NCBI RefSeq assembly: GCF_010668395.1
Contig: NZ_WUEY01000001.1
Location: 372,001-436,000, forward strand
Length of the DNA: 64,000 nucleotides
Direction of reading: 5' to 3'
Origin: Martinezella lusitana
Lineage (GTDB): Bacteria; Pseudomonadota; Alphaproteobacteria; Rhizobiales; Rhizobiaceae
Position numbers and translations under genes: made by a program. Below are positions 44,713 through 53,586 of the stretch, piece by piece (the stretch's first letter is position 1; each line of letters opens with the position of its first letter). The notes under the pieces are model-generated. The model was not told the DNA's origin. It ran no database searches and saw only the letters and a program-made list of their open reading frames with translations.

Positions 44713-45528
44713 TCAACCAAAACGGCCCATGATGTAATCCTGCGTGCGGTAATCGTCGGGATTGGTGAACATCTTATCGGTATCGTTCTCCTCAACCAGG
44801 TGGCCGAGATGGAACATTGCGGTGCGTTGCGAAACGCGGGCTGCCTGCTGCATGGAATGCGTCACGATGACGATCGTGAAATTTTCCCGCAGCTCATGAA
44901 TGAGATCCTCGACCTTTGCGGTTGCGATTGGATCGAGCGCGGAACACGGCTCGTCCATCAGGATGACCTCCGGGCTGACGGCAACGGCGCGGGCGATGCA
45001 CAGGCGCTGCTGCTGCCCGCCCGAAAGGCTCGTGCCGGCGTCGTAGAGCCTGTCCTTGACCTCGCCCCACAGGCCCGCCTTCTGCAGGCTGGTCTCGACG
45101 ATATGATCGAGATCGGCCTTGGAACGGTGCAGGCCATGGATGCGCGGTCCGTAGGCGACGTTTTCGTAGATCGACTTCGGAAACGGGTTGGGCTTCTGAA
45201 AAACCATGCCGACCCGGGCGCGCAATTCCACCACGTCGATGCTGTCGTCATAGACGTCCTGATCGTCGAGCGTGATCTTGCCGGTGACGCGGCAGGTTTC
45301 GATCGTATCGTTCATGCGGTTGAGGCAACGCAGGAAGGTGGACTTGCCGCAGCCGGAAGGGCCGATCAGGGCCGTGACCGTATTGGCGCGGATCTTGAGG
45401 TTGACGTCGAAGAGCGCGCGCTTGTCGCCATAAAAGACCGAAACGTCCTGGCCGATCATCTTGTAAGGGATCATCGTCATCTTCCTGGTCAATGCTCTTT
45501 CGCTTGCGGCTTCCGTCATCATGTTCAT
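44713..45528 (-). CDS. pstB: Phosphate ABC transporter ATPase PstB
   Basis: ABC ATPase of 271 residues energising high-affinity phosphate uptake. Motifs: Walker [10 protein letters not shown], the Q-loop region [21 protein letters not shown] typical of PstB, signature [14 protein letters not shown], Walker [16 protein letters not shown] and the H-loop VTHSMQQA. The start at 45528 (MNMMTEAAS) has a GGGAGGG ribosome site and avoids the implausible longer frame; it lies 14 bases after pstA. Confidence 0.96.
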   Translation of the reverse strand: MNMMTEAASERALTRKMTMIPYKMIGQDVSVFYGDKRALFDVNLKIRANTVTALIGPSGCGKSTFLRCLNRMNDTIETCRVTGKITLDDQDVYDDSIDVVELRARVGMVFQKPNPFPKSIYENVAYGPRIHGLHRSKADLDHIVETSLQKAGLWGEVKDRLYDAGTSLSGGQQQRLCIARAVAVSPEVILMDEPCSALDPIATAKVEDLIHELRENFTIVIVTHSMQQAARVSQRTAMFHLGHLVEENDTDKMFTNPDDYRTQDYIMGRFG

Positions 45529-45542
45529 CCCACGGCCCTCCC

Positions 45543-46877
45543 TTACCAACGCCGCTCGAAGCGGCGGCGCAGCAGGATCGCGCCGATGTTCATCGCGACG
45601 AGGAAGAAGAGCAGGACGATGATGGCCCCGGACGTTCTTTCGACGAAGGCACGCTCGGCTTCGCTCGCCCACATGTAGATCTGCACCGGCAGCGCCGTCG
45701 AAGGATCGAGAGGCGATGTCGGATAGTTGGCGACGAAGGCGACCATGCCGATCAGCAGCAGCGGCGCCGTCTCGCCGAGCGCATGGGCAAGCCCGAGAAT
45801 GGTGCCCGTCAGGATGCCGGGCATGGCAAGCGGCAGGACGTGATGGAAGACCATCTGCATGCGCGACGCGCCGAGGCCGAGCGCGGCGCTGCGGATCGAC
45901 GGCGGCACGGCCCGCAATGCGGAGCGCGTGGCGATGATGATCATCGGCAGCGTCATCAGGCTGAGCACCAGCCCGCCGACCAGCGATGCCGAGCGCGGCA
46001 GCCCCATCGTGTTGATGAAGACCGAGAGGCCCAGCAGGCCGTAGACGATCGACGGCACGGCGGCGAGGTTGTTGATGTTGACCTCGATCAGATCCGTCAG
46101 CCGGTTCTTCGGCGCGAATTCCTCCAGATAGATCGAGGCCGCGACACCGACGGGCAGAGCGAGCGCGAGCACGGTCAGCATCAGATAGAGCGAGCCGATC
46201 AGAGCGACGCCAAGGCCTGCGGCCTCGGGCCGGCTCGAATTGCCCGACAGGAAGAGGCCGCTGTTGAAAGCCTCGTAGAGGGCGCCGCTTTCGCCGAGCT
46301 GCTTCATCCAGGCGACCTGTTGATCGGACACCTTGCGGTCCTTCTCGTCGACGGTCAGGTCGACCTGGCCCTTGTTGGCGGAATCGATGTTGGCGCTGGC
46401 AAGGAAGGTGACGTTCTGCGTCGTTCCGATGATGGACGGGTTGGCCGCCACCCTGTCGCGAAGCACGATCCTGGCGTTGTCGGACACCATTGCCGTTGCC
46501 GCGCGCACGAGCGCGCGATTGGCGGGATCGATACCGAGCGCCTTTACGAGGGCATCCCGCACCAGGACCGGATAGTTGGCCGATATCAGCACATTCGGAT
46601 CGCTGGCGCGCTTACCCGCCGGATCGATCGTCTTCTCGCTGAATTCGATCGGCAGGGTGATCGAGGTTTGAACGAAGGCGGTGTAGCCGTTGCGGACCAC
46701 CGTCGAGACGAGGATGGCAAGGAATACCAGACCGAAGATGACGGCGGTAAATCCGTAGGCGCGAAAGCGGCGCTCGGCTGCATAGCGGCGCCTGATGCCG
46801 ATATCGCGCCGCGCCGGAGCGCCCGGCGTCAGCCCGCGCGGCATGTTCTGCGACGGGGAGGATACGACGTCGCTCAT
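45543..46877 (-). CDS. pstA: Phosphate ABC transporter permease PstA
   Basis: Membrane permease of 444 residues, longer than E. coli PstA (about 296) because of an N-terminal cytoplasmic part and a large periplasmic loop (about 60-190) between TM1 and the core. The core keeps [43 protein letters not shown] and the [30 protein letters not shown] coupling loop. This long form is usual in alphaproteobacteria. Its start overlaps the pstC stop by four bases. Confidence 0.95.
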   Translation of the reverse strand: MSDVVSSPSQNMPRGLTPGAPARRDIGIRRRYAAERRFRAYGFTAVIFGLVFLAILVSTVVRNGYTAFVQTSITLPIEFSEKTIDPAGKRASDPNVLISANYPVLVRDALVKALGIDPANRALVRAATAMVSDNARIVLRDRVAANPSIIGTTQNVTFLASANIDSANKGQVDLTVDEKDRKVSDQQVAWMKQLGESGALYEAFNSGLFLSGNSSRPEAAGLGVALIGSLYLMLTVLALALPVGVAASIYLEEFAPKNRLTDLIEVNINNLAAVPSIVYGLLGLSVFINTMGLPRSASLVGGLVLSLMTLPMIIIATRSALRAVPPSIRSAALGLGASRMQMVFHHVLPLAMPGILTGTILGLAHALGETAPLLLIGMVAFVANYPTSPLDPSTALPVQIYMWASEAERAFVERTSGAIIVLLFFLVAMNIGAILLRRRFERRW

Positions 46878-48355
46878 TCGTATTGCTCCCTGTAGCGGCG
46901 GACGATGTAGAGGGCATAGACGTTAAGGCACAGCGTCAGGCAGAACAGCGTGATGCCGAGCGCGAAGGCGACGAGCGTCTGCGGCGAGGTGAACTCAAGG
47001 TCGCCGGTCAGCTGGTTGACGATCTTCACGGTCACGGTCGTCATCGGCTCGAAGGGATCGAACTGCATGCGGGCGGCGACGCCGGCGGCCAGCACCACGA
47101 TCATCGTCTCGCCGATGGCTCGCGAGGCGGTCATCAGCAGCGCGCCGACGATGCCCGGAAGAGCTGCCGGCAACAGGACGCGCTTGACCGTCTCCGAGCG
47201 CGTGGCGCCAAGGCCGAGCGAACCGTCGCGAAGCGAGCGCGGCACGGCCATGATGATATCGTCCGACAGCGAGGAAACGTAAGGGATGAGCATGACGCCC
47301 ATGACGAAGCCGGCCGTCAGCACGCTCTGCGCCTCGATGAAGCTCGTATAGCTTCCCGTCACCAGGCCGTTGATGTCGGCCGAGATGTCCCTCAGGAAAG
47401 GCCCGACCGTCACGAGGGCAAAGAAGCCATAGACGATCGTCGGAATGCCGGCCAGAACCTCCAGCATCGGCTTGGCGACGGAACGCACCCGCGCCGAGGC
47501 ATATTCGGCCATGTAGATCGCGGCGAACAAGCCGATGGGCACGGCGAAAAGCATGGCGACGAAGCCGATATAGATCGTACCGGCCAGCAGAGGGATGAGA
47601 CCGAAGGTTCCGGAGGTCTGAGCGCCGGCCGCGGCGAAGCGCGGATCCCAGACCGTGCCGAAAAAGAATTCGCTCGCAGGGACCACGCCGAAGAAGCGCG
47701 CCGCTTCCGAAAGCATCGAAATGACGATCCCGACCGTCGTCAGCACGGCAATCGACGAAGCGATGACGAGGGCGCCGAGAATGACCTGTTCGACACGGTT
47801 GCGAGCGCGAAACCGCGGAGCGATGGCGCGCAAACCGTAAACCGCGCACAGCAACGACAGGAGGATCGCCGATGCGGACATCACCATCCGGCTGACTTCG
47901 CGCATGCCATTATATTTGTTGGCCGCGTCGATCATATAGCCCGTCGGGCGAACGGCAAGCGGCACACCCTTGCGCACCAGCAGCAATTGCAGATCGGCCG
48001 TGCCGGCGGCAACTTCGCCAAGCTCCTCGTCATCGAGCAGGCGCATGCCGTGGGCGATACTGCGCACCATGCCGTAGCTGAGATTGAGTTCGGCCGGCGG
48101 CAGGGACTTCACCTCTTCGGGGAAGGATTTCACCACCAGGCGGTCGATGATTTCCGGACTGACGATCAGCCAGACGCAGACCAGGGCGAGCGCCGGAAGC
48201 ACCGCCCAGATGGCGGCATAGGCGCCGTGATAGCCGAGCCGCGAATGCATGGACGAGAGCCTGCCGCCCGACAGCGCAGCCGCCCTCGCCCGCCCCAGCA
48301 CGAATGCAAGGGCGCCGATGACCGACAGGCAGAGCAGCAGCAGCGATATACTCAT
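46874..48355 (-). CDS. pstC: Phosphate ABC transporter permease PstC
   Basis: Membrane permease of 493 residues, again a long alphaproteobacterial form with an extended N-terminal region containing three spans before the core. The core shows IYIGFVAMLFAVPIGLFAAIYMAEYAS, VLAGIPTIVYGFFALVTVGPFL, and the coupling loop VPRSLRDGSLGLGATRSETVKRVLLPAALPGI. It partners PstA in the phosphate channel. ATGs at 48355 and 48361 compete; the first gives better spacing to GGGGA. It overlaps pstA and follows pstS after a hairpin. Confidence 0.94.
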   Translation of the reverse strand: MSISLLLLCLSVIGALAFVLGRARAAALSGGRLSSMHSRLGYHGAYAAIWAVLPALALVCVWLIVSPEIIDRLVVKSFPEEVKSLPPAELNLSYGMVRSIAHGMRLLDDEELGEVAAGTADLQLLLVRKGVPLAVRPTGYMIDAANKYNGMREVSRMVMSASAILLSLLCAVYGLRAIAPRFRARNRVEQVILGALVIASSIAVLTTVGIVISMLSEAARFFGVVPASEFFFGTVWDPRFAAAGAQTSGTFGLIPLLAGTIYIGFVAMLFAVPIGLFAAIYMAEYASARVRSVAKPMLEVLAGIPTIVYGFFALVTVGPFLRDISADINGLVTGSYTSFIEAQSVLTAGFVMGVMLIPYVSSLSDDIIMAVPRSLRDGSLGLGATRSETVKRVLLPAALPGIVGALLMTASRAIGETMIVVLAAGVAARMQFDPFEPMTTVTVKIVNQLTGDLEFTSPQTLVAFALGITLFCLTLCLNVYALYIVRRYREQYE

Positions 48356-48369
48356 TCCCATTCCCCGGC

Positions 48370-48404
48370 GAACGCCGGCACGGCAAGATGCTGCGCCGGC
48401 GTTC
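48370..48404. repeat. Inverted repeat in the pstS-pstC gap
   Basis: Perfect 10-bp arms gaacgccggc / gccggcgttc around a 15-base loop, in the 62-base space between the pstS stop and pstC start. In many Pst operons a structure here protects or terminates the pstS transcript so the binding protein is made in excess. Confidence 0.7.
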
Positions 48405-48417
48405 AATCCTTACGCAC

Positions 48418-49452
48418 TCACATGATCTTCCCGTCAGCGAAGTCCTTGCGGATCTGGTCGCGCTCGCCGTCCGGAGCAGGCACAAGGCCGTATTCCGCCA
48501 GCGGGCTGTCCGGTCCGATCATCTGATCGCTCGTGAAGAAATCGACATATTCCTTGAGCCCCGGGATGACACCCAGATGGGCCTTCTTGACGTAGAAGAA
48601 CAGCGGCCGCGACACCGGATAGGTGCCGTCGGCGATCGTCTGACCCGACGGCACGATGCCGCTGACCGTGGCGACCTTCAGCCTGTCGGCGTTGTTCTGA
48701 TAGAAATACAGGCCGAAAACGCCGACGCCGTGCTTGTTGGCATTGATGCGTGCCAGCGTCTCGGGATAGTCGCCGTCGATATCGACGGCCAGGCCATCCT
48801 TGCGCACGGCAATGCATGTCTTCGTCTGCTGATCGGCATCCTGGACGCTGGCCTTGATGACATCGAGCGCGCCCGAATCTTTGCAGCCGGCAGCGAGCAC
48901 CTTCTCTTCGAAAACCTCGCGCGTGCCGTGCTTCTCACCCGGAATATAGGCCGCGATCTCGAAATCCGGCAGCGACGGATTGATCTCGGACCATTTCCTG
49001 TAGGGATTGGCGACCAGCTTGCCGTCCACCACCACCTCGGCGGCCAGCGCCTTGTAGAGATCGGCAGGCACGAACTTTATGTCCGGATTGCTTTTGTCGA
49101 AAGCGAAGACGATGCCGTCATAGCCGATCTTGACCTGCTGGATATCGGCGACACCCGCCGCCTTGCAGGCATCGATCTCGCTATTCTTGATCGGCCGCGA
49201 GGAATTGGCGATGTCGATGGAATCCGTGCCGACGCCCTTGCAGAACTCCTTGAGGCCGGCACCGGAGCCGCCGGATTCGACGATGGGCGTCTTGAAGTTG
49301 GTGTAGGTCTCGCCGAAGGTTTCGGCAACGATCTTGGCATAGGGGAATACAGTGGAAGAACCGGAAATCTGAATCTGCTCGCGGGCGACGGCGGCGCCAC
49401 CGAAGGCAGCCGATGCGACCAGCGCGAGAATAGACAATTTCAACGCGTTCAT
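48418..49452 (-). CDS. pstS: Periplasmic phosphate-binding protein PstS
   Basis: Phosphate-binding protein of 344 residues. The signal peptide (about 1-23) ends at AAVA-REQ. Phosphate-binding motifs are ISGSSTVFPYAKIVAE (about 29-44), ESGGSGAGLKEFC, and IANSSRPIKNSE. It delivers phosphate to PstCA. First gene of the pst transcript; the triple PhoB repeat lies about 100 bases upstream. Confidence 0.95.
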   Translation of the reverse strand: MNALKLSILALVASAAFGGAAVAREQIQISGSSTVFPYAKIVAETFGETYTNFKTPIVESGGSGAGLKEFCKGVGTDSIDIANSSRPIKNSEIDACKAAGVADIQQVKIGYDGIVFAFDKSNPDIKFVPADLYKALAAEVVVDGKLVANPYRKWSEINPSLPDFEIAAYIPGEKHGTREVFEEKVLAAGCKDSGALDVIKASVQDADQQTKTCIAVRKDGLAVDIDGDYPETLARINANKHGVGVFGLYFYQNNADRLKVATVSGIVPSGQTIADGTYPVSRPLFFYVKKAHLGVIPGLKEYVDFFTSDQMIGPDSPLAEYGLVPAPDGERDQIRKDFADGKIM

Positions 49453-49549
49453 GAAGAATCCTCCCTGACGGGCTTTAAGAGCACGATGACGGGCGGCGCA
49501 TCCGCCTGTTTCAGCGCTTCTTTCTTACCGGCCAAAGCACCGCCCTTTT

Positions 49550-49578
49550 ATGTCAGGCGAGTGAAACAATTATGACAG
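49550..49578 (-). promoter_or_regulatory. Pho box (three PhoB repeats) of pstS
   Basis: On the minus strand: CTGTCAT-N4-GTTTCAC-N4-CTGACAT, three 7-base repeats with regular 11-base spacing, the PhoB consensus being CTGTCAT-N4-CTGTCAT. The outer repeats match at 7 and 6 of 7 positions. It lies 98-126 bases before the pstS start. Confidence 0.85.
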
Positions 49579-49638
49579 TCCATCCGGTTGAAATCGCTTG
49601 CATAAATCGCAAGCAAAATGGGCGATTCACAACGGCTT

Positions 49639-50895
49639 TCAGAAGCGCACCGTAAAGTCCGTTCCCTTGCCGACTTCGGACTTGACGATCAGTCTTGCGC
49701 GATGGCGGGTCAGGATGTGCTTGACGATGGCAAGCCCGAGGCCGGTCCCTTTCTTGGATCGGCTGTCCTCAACGTTAACGCGATAGAAGCGCTCGGTCAG
49801 GCGCGGCACATGTTCTGCGGGAATCCCCGGGCCCTTGTCGGAGATGACGACCTCGACGGCCTGGCCCGGCTCGTTCAGCAGCGAGACCTCCACCGCCTTG
49901 CCTTCCTGGCCATATTTGCAGGCATTCTCGATCAGGTTTTCGAAGACCTGCACAAGCTCGTCGCGATCGCCCAGCACTTCGACCTTGCCCGCCGGCAGAT
50001 GCAGATCGATCGCGACATCGAGATCGCCGGCGAGCGGCAGAAGCGAGTCGCGGACATGGCCGAGCAAGGGCACGAGATCGACCTTCTGATCCGGCGCGAT
50101 GTGCGATTTCAGTTCCAGCCGGGACAGCGACAGCAGATCGTCGACCAGCCTGCTCATGCGCGTCGTCTGGTCGAGCATGATGCCGAGAAAGCGCTGCTGC
50201 GCTTTCGCGTCGGACTTGGCGGGACCCTGGATGGTTTCGATGAAGCCGCGCAGCGATGCGAGCGGCGTGCGCAATTCATGGCTGGCATTCGCGACGAAAT
50301 CGGACCGCATGCGGTCGATGTGACGCAGCTCCGATATGTCCCGGAACGACAGCAGGAAAAGGGCATCCTCTTCCTTCTCGATCTGCGGAAGGTCGATCGG
50401 CGCGATGCGGACGATATAGACCCGCTCCGAAGGCAGGCGCTCGGAATGCTCGATCTGATTCGGCAGATTGGTGGCGAAGGTCTCGCGCACCATGTCGAGA
50501 AGGCCGGGCGAGCGCAGCTTCGAAGAGATATGGGCGCCGATCGGAAACGCGCCGAAGGCCTTTTCGACAGCGGCATTCTGCACCAGCACGGATGCCTCGC
50601 GGTCGATGATGAGCACCGGCATGTCAAGCGCCGCCAGTCCCGCGAAAGCGGTACCCAGCAAAGCCTGCGGATCGACGGGCGCCGGCTCGGCCCGCGACGG
50701 CACCACCACCCGCTCCACCAGCGGCGGACGAAGCAGCGTTACGATCACGACGATGGCCCAGATCCAGAACACGGCACCGGTGTTGATGCCCTCGATGAGG
50801 GCGAGCGCGGCAATCAGCGTCGCCAAGATCAGAACGGCGCTCTCCTGCCGCAACCGCACTGCCAATTTCCTGACAAATGACCATTCGTCTTCCAA
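49639..50895 (-). CDS. phoR: Phosphate regulon sensor kinase PhoR
   Basis: Sensor histidine kinase of 418 residues. Two N-terminal membrane spans (about 18-50) are followed by a PAS-like segment (about 85-185), the phosphoacceptor motif NASHELRTPLASLRGFIE, and the HATPase domain with NLIENACKYG, VVISDKGPGIP and GTGLGLAIVKHIL. It phosphorylates PhoB in low phosphate. No ATG or GTG is available near the N-terminus; the frame begins at a TTG preceded by AAGGGA at suitable distance, so a TTG start is likely. It is separated from pstS by 186 bases holding the Pho box. Confidence 0.93.
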   Translation of the reverse strand: MEDEWSFVRKLAVRLRQESAVLILATLIAALALIEGINTGAVFWIWAIVVIVTLLRPPLVERVVVPSRAEPAPVDPQALLGTAFAGLAALDMPVLIIDREASVLVQNAAVEKAFGAFPIGAHISSKLRSPGLLDMVRETFATNLPNQIEHSERLPSERVYIVRIAPIDLPQIEKEEDALFLLSFRDISELRHIDRMRSDFVANASHELRTPLASLRGFIETIQGPAKSDAKAQQRFLGIMLDQTTRMSRLVDDLLSLSRLELKSHIAPDQKVDLVPLLGHVRDSLLPLAGDLDVAIDLHLPAGKVEVLGDRDELVQVFENLIENACKYGQEGKAVEVSLLNEPGQAVEVVISDKGPGIPAEHVPRLTERFYRVNVEDSRSKKGTGLGLAIVKHILTRHRARLIVKSEVGKGTDFTVRF

Positions 50896-51140
50896 CTGCG
50901 CCCGTCCCTTCGCCTACCATGATGGAATGCTGGATTCCGCGTCTTATCCGCGATTCATGACAGAAGTATTCGGCTCTATCCACAGAAGCGCGTAACTGAC
51001 AATAATAAATGTAGCCGGCAAATGAGGAAGGCGACAAAGGAGTTGAAACCATTGAACAAAAGCTCCAATTTCCTTCATGAGCTTTTTGTCGCGGCCGCGC
51101 GGCAGAGTTAACGGGGCGTAAACAGCCGAGGAGCCGATAT

Positions 51141-52022
51141 ATGGGAGCACAAGCAGAAAGCCGTGCGGTGGAGCTGGATATCCACGGCGTCAAGCACATA
51201 TTCGACGTCGACGATCCCGTGCTGCCAGGCTGGATCGACGAGGAGGCCCTGACCTCCGGCGGCTACCCCTACAAGAAGAAGCTCAAGGAAGGCGATTACC
51301 AGGACGAGCTGAAGGCGCTGCAGATCGAGCTCATCAAAGTGCAGTTCTGGTTGCAGGCGACAGGCAAGCGGGTGATGGCGCTATTCGAAGGCCGCGACGC
51401 CGCCGGCAAGGGCGGCTCGATCGCCGCGACCTCAGCCCATATGAACCCTCGTCTGGCGCGCGTCGTGGCGCTGACGAAGCCGACCGACCGCGAGGCGGGG
51501 CAATGGTATTTCCAGCGCTATGTCGCCCGGTTCCCGACCGCGGGCGAGTTCGTGCTGTTCGACCGTTCATGGTACAACCGCGCCGGCGTCGAGCCGGTCA
51601 TGGGCTTCTGCACGCCGAAACAGTACGAGCAATTCCTGAAGCAGGCGCCGCAGATGGAAAAGCTGATCGTCCAGGACGGCATCTATTTCTTCAAGTTCTA
51701 CCTCGATATCGGCCGGGAGATGCAGCTGAAGCGTTTCCATGACCGCTGCCACGATCCGCGCGCCGTCTGGAAGCTTTCCTCGATGGATATCGCCGCTTTG
51801 TCGAAATGGAAGGACTACAGCGAAAAGCGCGATCGCATGCTGAAGGACACGCATACCGACTACGCGCCCTGGACGGTCGTCCGCGCCAACGACAAGCGGC
51901 GAGCGCGCCTCAACCTCATCCGTCACATTCTGCTGACGCTCGATTATGACGGCAAGGACAAGAACGCCATCGGCAAGATCGACGAGAAAATCCTGGGCCA
52001 GGGATCGGATATTCTGAGTTAA
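51141..52022 (+). CDS. ppk2: Polyphosphate kinase 2 (PPK2)
   Basis: PPK2-family kinase of 293 residues (class I-like single domain). Walker A is [10 protein letters not shown] (83-92), followed by [18 protein letters not shown] (Walker B/lid, about 140-157) and [19 protein letters not shown]. It transfers phosphate between polyphosphate and nucleotides, usually favouring GTP or ATP formation from polyphosphate. It diverges from phoR next to the phosphate locus, so a role in phosphate storage is likely. The start follows an AGGAG element. Confidence 0.93.
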   Translation: MGAQAESRAVELDIHGVKHIFDVDDPVLPGWIDEEALTSGGYPYKKKLKEGDYQDELKALQIELIKVQFWLQATGKRVMALFEGRDAAGKGGSIAATSAHMNPRLARVVALTKPTDREAGQWYFQRYVARFPTAGEFVLFDRSWYNRAGVEPVMGFCTPKQYEQFLKQAPQMEKLIVQDGIYFFKFYLDIGREMQLKRFHDRCHDPRAVWKLSSMDIAALSKWKDYSEKRDRMLKDTHTDYAPWTVVRANDKRRARLNLIRHILLTLDYDGKDKNAIGKIDEKILGQGSDILS

Positions 52023-52029
52023 CTCCGCA

Positions 52030-52054
52030 CTGCCCGGGCTTATTGTCCGGGCAG
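52030..52054. terminator. Bidirectional hairpin after ppk2
   Basis: Perfect 8-bp stem ctgcccgg / ccgggcag with a 9-base loop, eight bases after the ppk2 stop. It overlaps the end of the convergent membrane-protein gene, including its stop. No strong T-run. Confidence 0.7.
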
Positions 52055-53287
52055 AACGCGGATGGCGTAGACATTGACGCCGCGGGCCTTGCCATCGACA
52101 TCGCTGTTGATGATGAGATGGCCCGCGCTGGTCGGCGCCAGCGAGCGATCGAACTGGACCTGGAAAAGCGCATCCGTCTTCTGGCGGCTGACCGTGAAGC
52201 GATGACGCCCGCAGCGGCCGAGCGAGCCGAAATCGCATTCCACGGTGATCTGCGTCGGCGCATCCGAGGTGGACTGCAATGTCAGCGCGATCGTCGATGC
52301 CTTGCCTGCCATCTGCTGCAGCACATTGGCCGGCACCTCGACCGAGCCGTTGCCGTCCGAGCCGCTGCTGAGCGAGGTCAGCCGCACGGCCGGCCCTTCG
52401 TTCTCGGAGACATTTTCGGCCTTCGACTGCGGGCCTGTCGTCACCTTCGGCGCGTCCGTGGGCTTCAGCACCTCAATCCACTCTTCGGAGAAGCTGTTCT
52501 GCGGGTCGATGGTCGCCAGGCCCGGATTGACCGGACCGCTGTTGTCGTCCTCATCCGACGTGTCGTCGTCGTTGCCGTTGCCGCTGAAATCCTGGGAATC
52601 GACATGGGCCGGCGGGTTGGGCACGCTCGTATCCCTTTGTGCCGCCGACATCAGCACGCCCGAGGTCTTGATCCACCATGCGCCGACGCCGAGGAAGGCG
52701 AGCAGGATGCAGAAGACCAGCAGGCGCGAGAAGAACTTGCGCGGCTTGCGGCGCACGGCGGCGCGCTCCGGCTTGAAGTTCATCGACCGCGCCGCAGCCG
52801 GCGCTTCGGCCATCGGGCGCACATCGCTGTCGGCGCCGAGATGATCGGCAGGGCCGGCGTGCATGTCGCCGAAATCGTCACTTCGTCCCGAGGGCTCGAC
52901 CGATATCGGTTCCACTGGGGCGGCGGCCTGCGCCGACATCGGCGGGTCGCGCGTCTCTCCACGCACGCTCATGACCGGCTCCGGCCGCTGTGAAGCCTGC
53001 ACGGCTTCCGGCCGGGATGCCGCAGGAGAAACCTGCGGGGCGGCAGGCTCCGGCGAGTTCGGCGCCGCCTGCGCGGGCCGGGCGCGCTCCTCGGTCTCGA
53101 TCTGGCGGATCGTCGCTTCCAGCCGCTGGCGCTGGGCCGCGACGACGTTGATATCGGTAATGTCCTGCTTGCGGAGGCCGGCTTCCAGCGCCTGCCGTGC
53201 CGACTGATAGATGCGAGCCCGGATTTCCGGATTGGCGCGATCGGACCGGTCCAACGCGCTTCTGATAGCCGTTTCTAATCCGCTCAC
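52040..53287 (-). CDS. Conserved single-span membrane protein with Pro/Ala-rich region
   Basis: Protein of 415 residues that I do not assign to a named family. Residues 1-70 form predicted helices rich in Arg and Glu (ETAIRSALDRSDRANPEIRARIYQSARQALEAGL; AAQRQRLEATIRQIETEE). A Pro/Ala/Ser-rich stretch (70-165) leads to a basic patch and one membrane span (about 186-208, KFFSRLLVFCILLAFLGVGAWW). The periplasmic C-terminal part has an acidic run (NGNDDDTSDEDDNSG) and a beta-rich end that includes ITVECDFGSLGRCGRHRF. The layout resembles other polarity or envelope scaffolds of rhizobia. Confidence 0.75.
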   Translation of the reverse strand: MSGLETAIRSALDRSDRANPEIRARIYQSARQALEAGLRKQDITDINVVAAQRQRLEATIRQIETEERARPAQAAPNSPEPAAPQVSPAASRPEAVQASQRPEPVMSVRGETRDPPMSAQAAAPVEPISVEPSGRSDDFGDMHAGPADHLGADSDVRPMAEAPAAARSMNFKPERAAVRRKPRKFFSRLLVFCILLAFLGVGAWWIKTSGVLMSAAQRDTSVPNPPAHVDSQDFSGNGNDDDTSDEDDNSGPVNPGLATIDPQNSFSEEWIEVLKPTDAPKVTTGPQSKAENVSENEGPAVRLTSLSSGSDGNGSVEVPANVLQQMAGKASTIALTLQSTSDAPTQITVECDFGSLGRCGRHRFTVSRQKTDALFQVQFDRSLAPTSAGHLIINSDVDGKARGVNVYAIRVLPGQ

Positions 53288-53547
53288 ATCAGGTCCTTTA
53301 CTCTCACTCGCAACATGCTCGCATACTCTGCCGGCAGGACAGCCACATTTTTAGCATTCGTTAACCGGATTCGGTAACGCCGAGTTTCGCATTACGCAAG
53401 TCTTCGGCAGGAGCCGCAGGCACTCGGGAGGGGATAAACAGCAAAGACGACGCAATTGCGATAGCGGTGAGCCGGCTCTTCCCCGACGCTGCGCCCGCAA
53501 CTCCGCTCGGCATCTCGCCACTTCCCCTCGCGATGCGCATCTGCTAT

Positions 53548-53577
53548 CCCTTTGACGTTTTCGTAAACGTCAAAGGG
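53548..53577 (+). promoter_or_regulatory. Long palindromic operator overlapping the RBS of the nitronate monooxygenase-like gene
   Basis: Perfect 13-bp arms ccctttgacgttt / aaacgtcaaaggg around tcgt. Its core is the same palindrome as at 7071-7092. The right arm contains aaaggg, the probable ribosome site of the next gene, so binding at DNA level, or hairpin formation in RNA, would both limit expression. Confidence 0.8.
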
Positions 53578-53586
53578 ATGATGTTC

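Noticed and set aside
48418..52022. Second Pho box before ppk2
   Set aside because: Only a single perfect half-site was found; the ctgacaa-N4-aaatgta candidate near 50995 matches too weakly.
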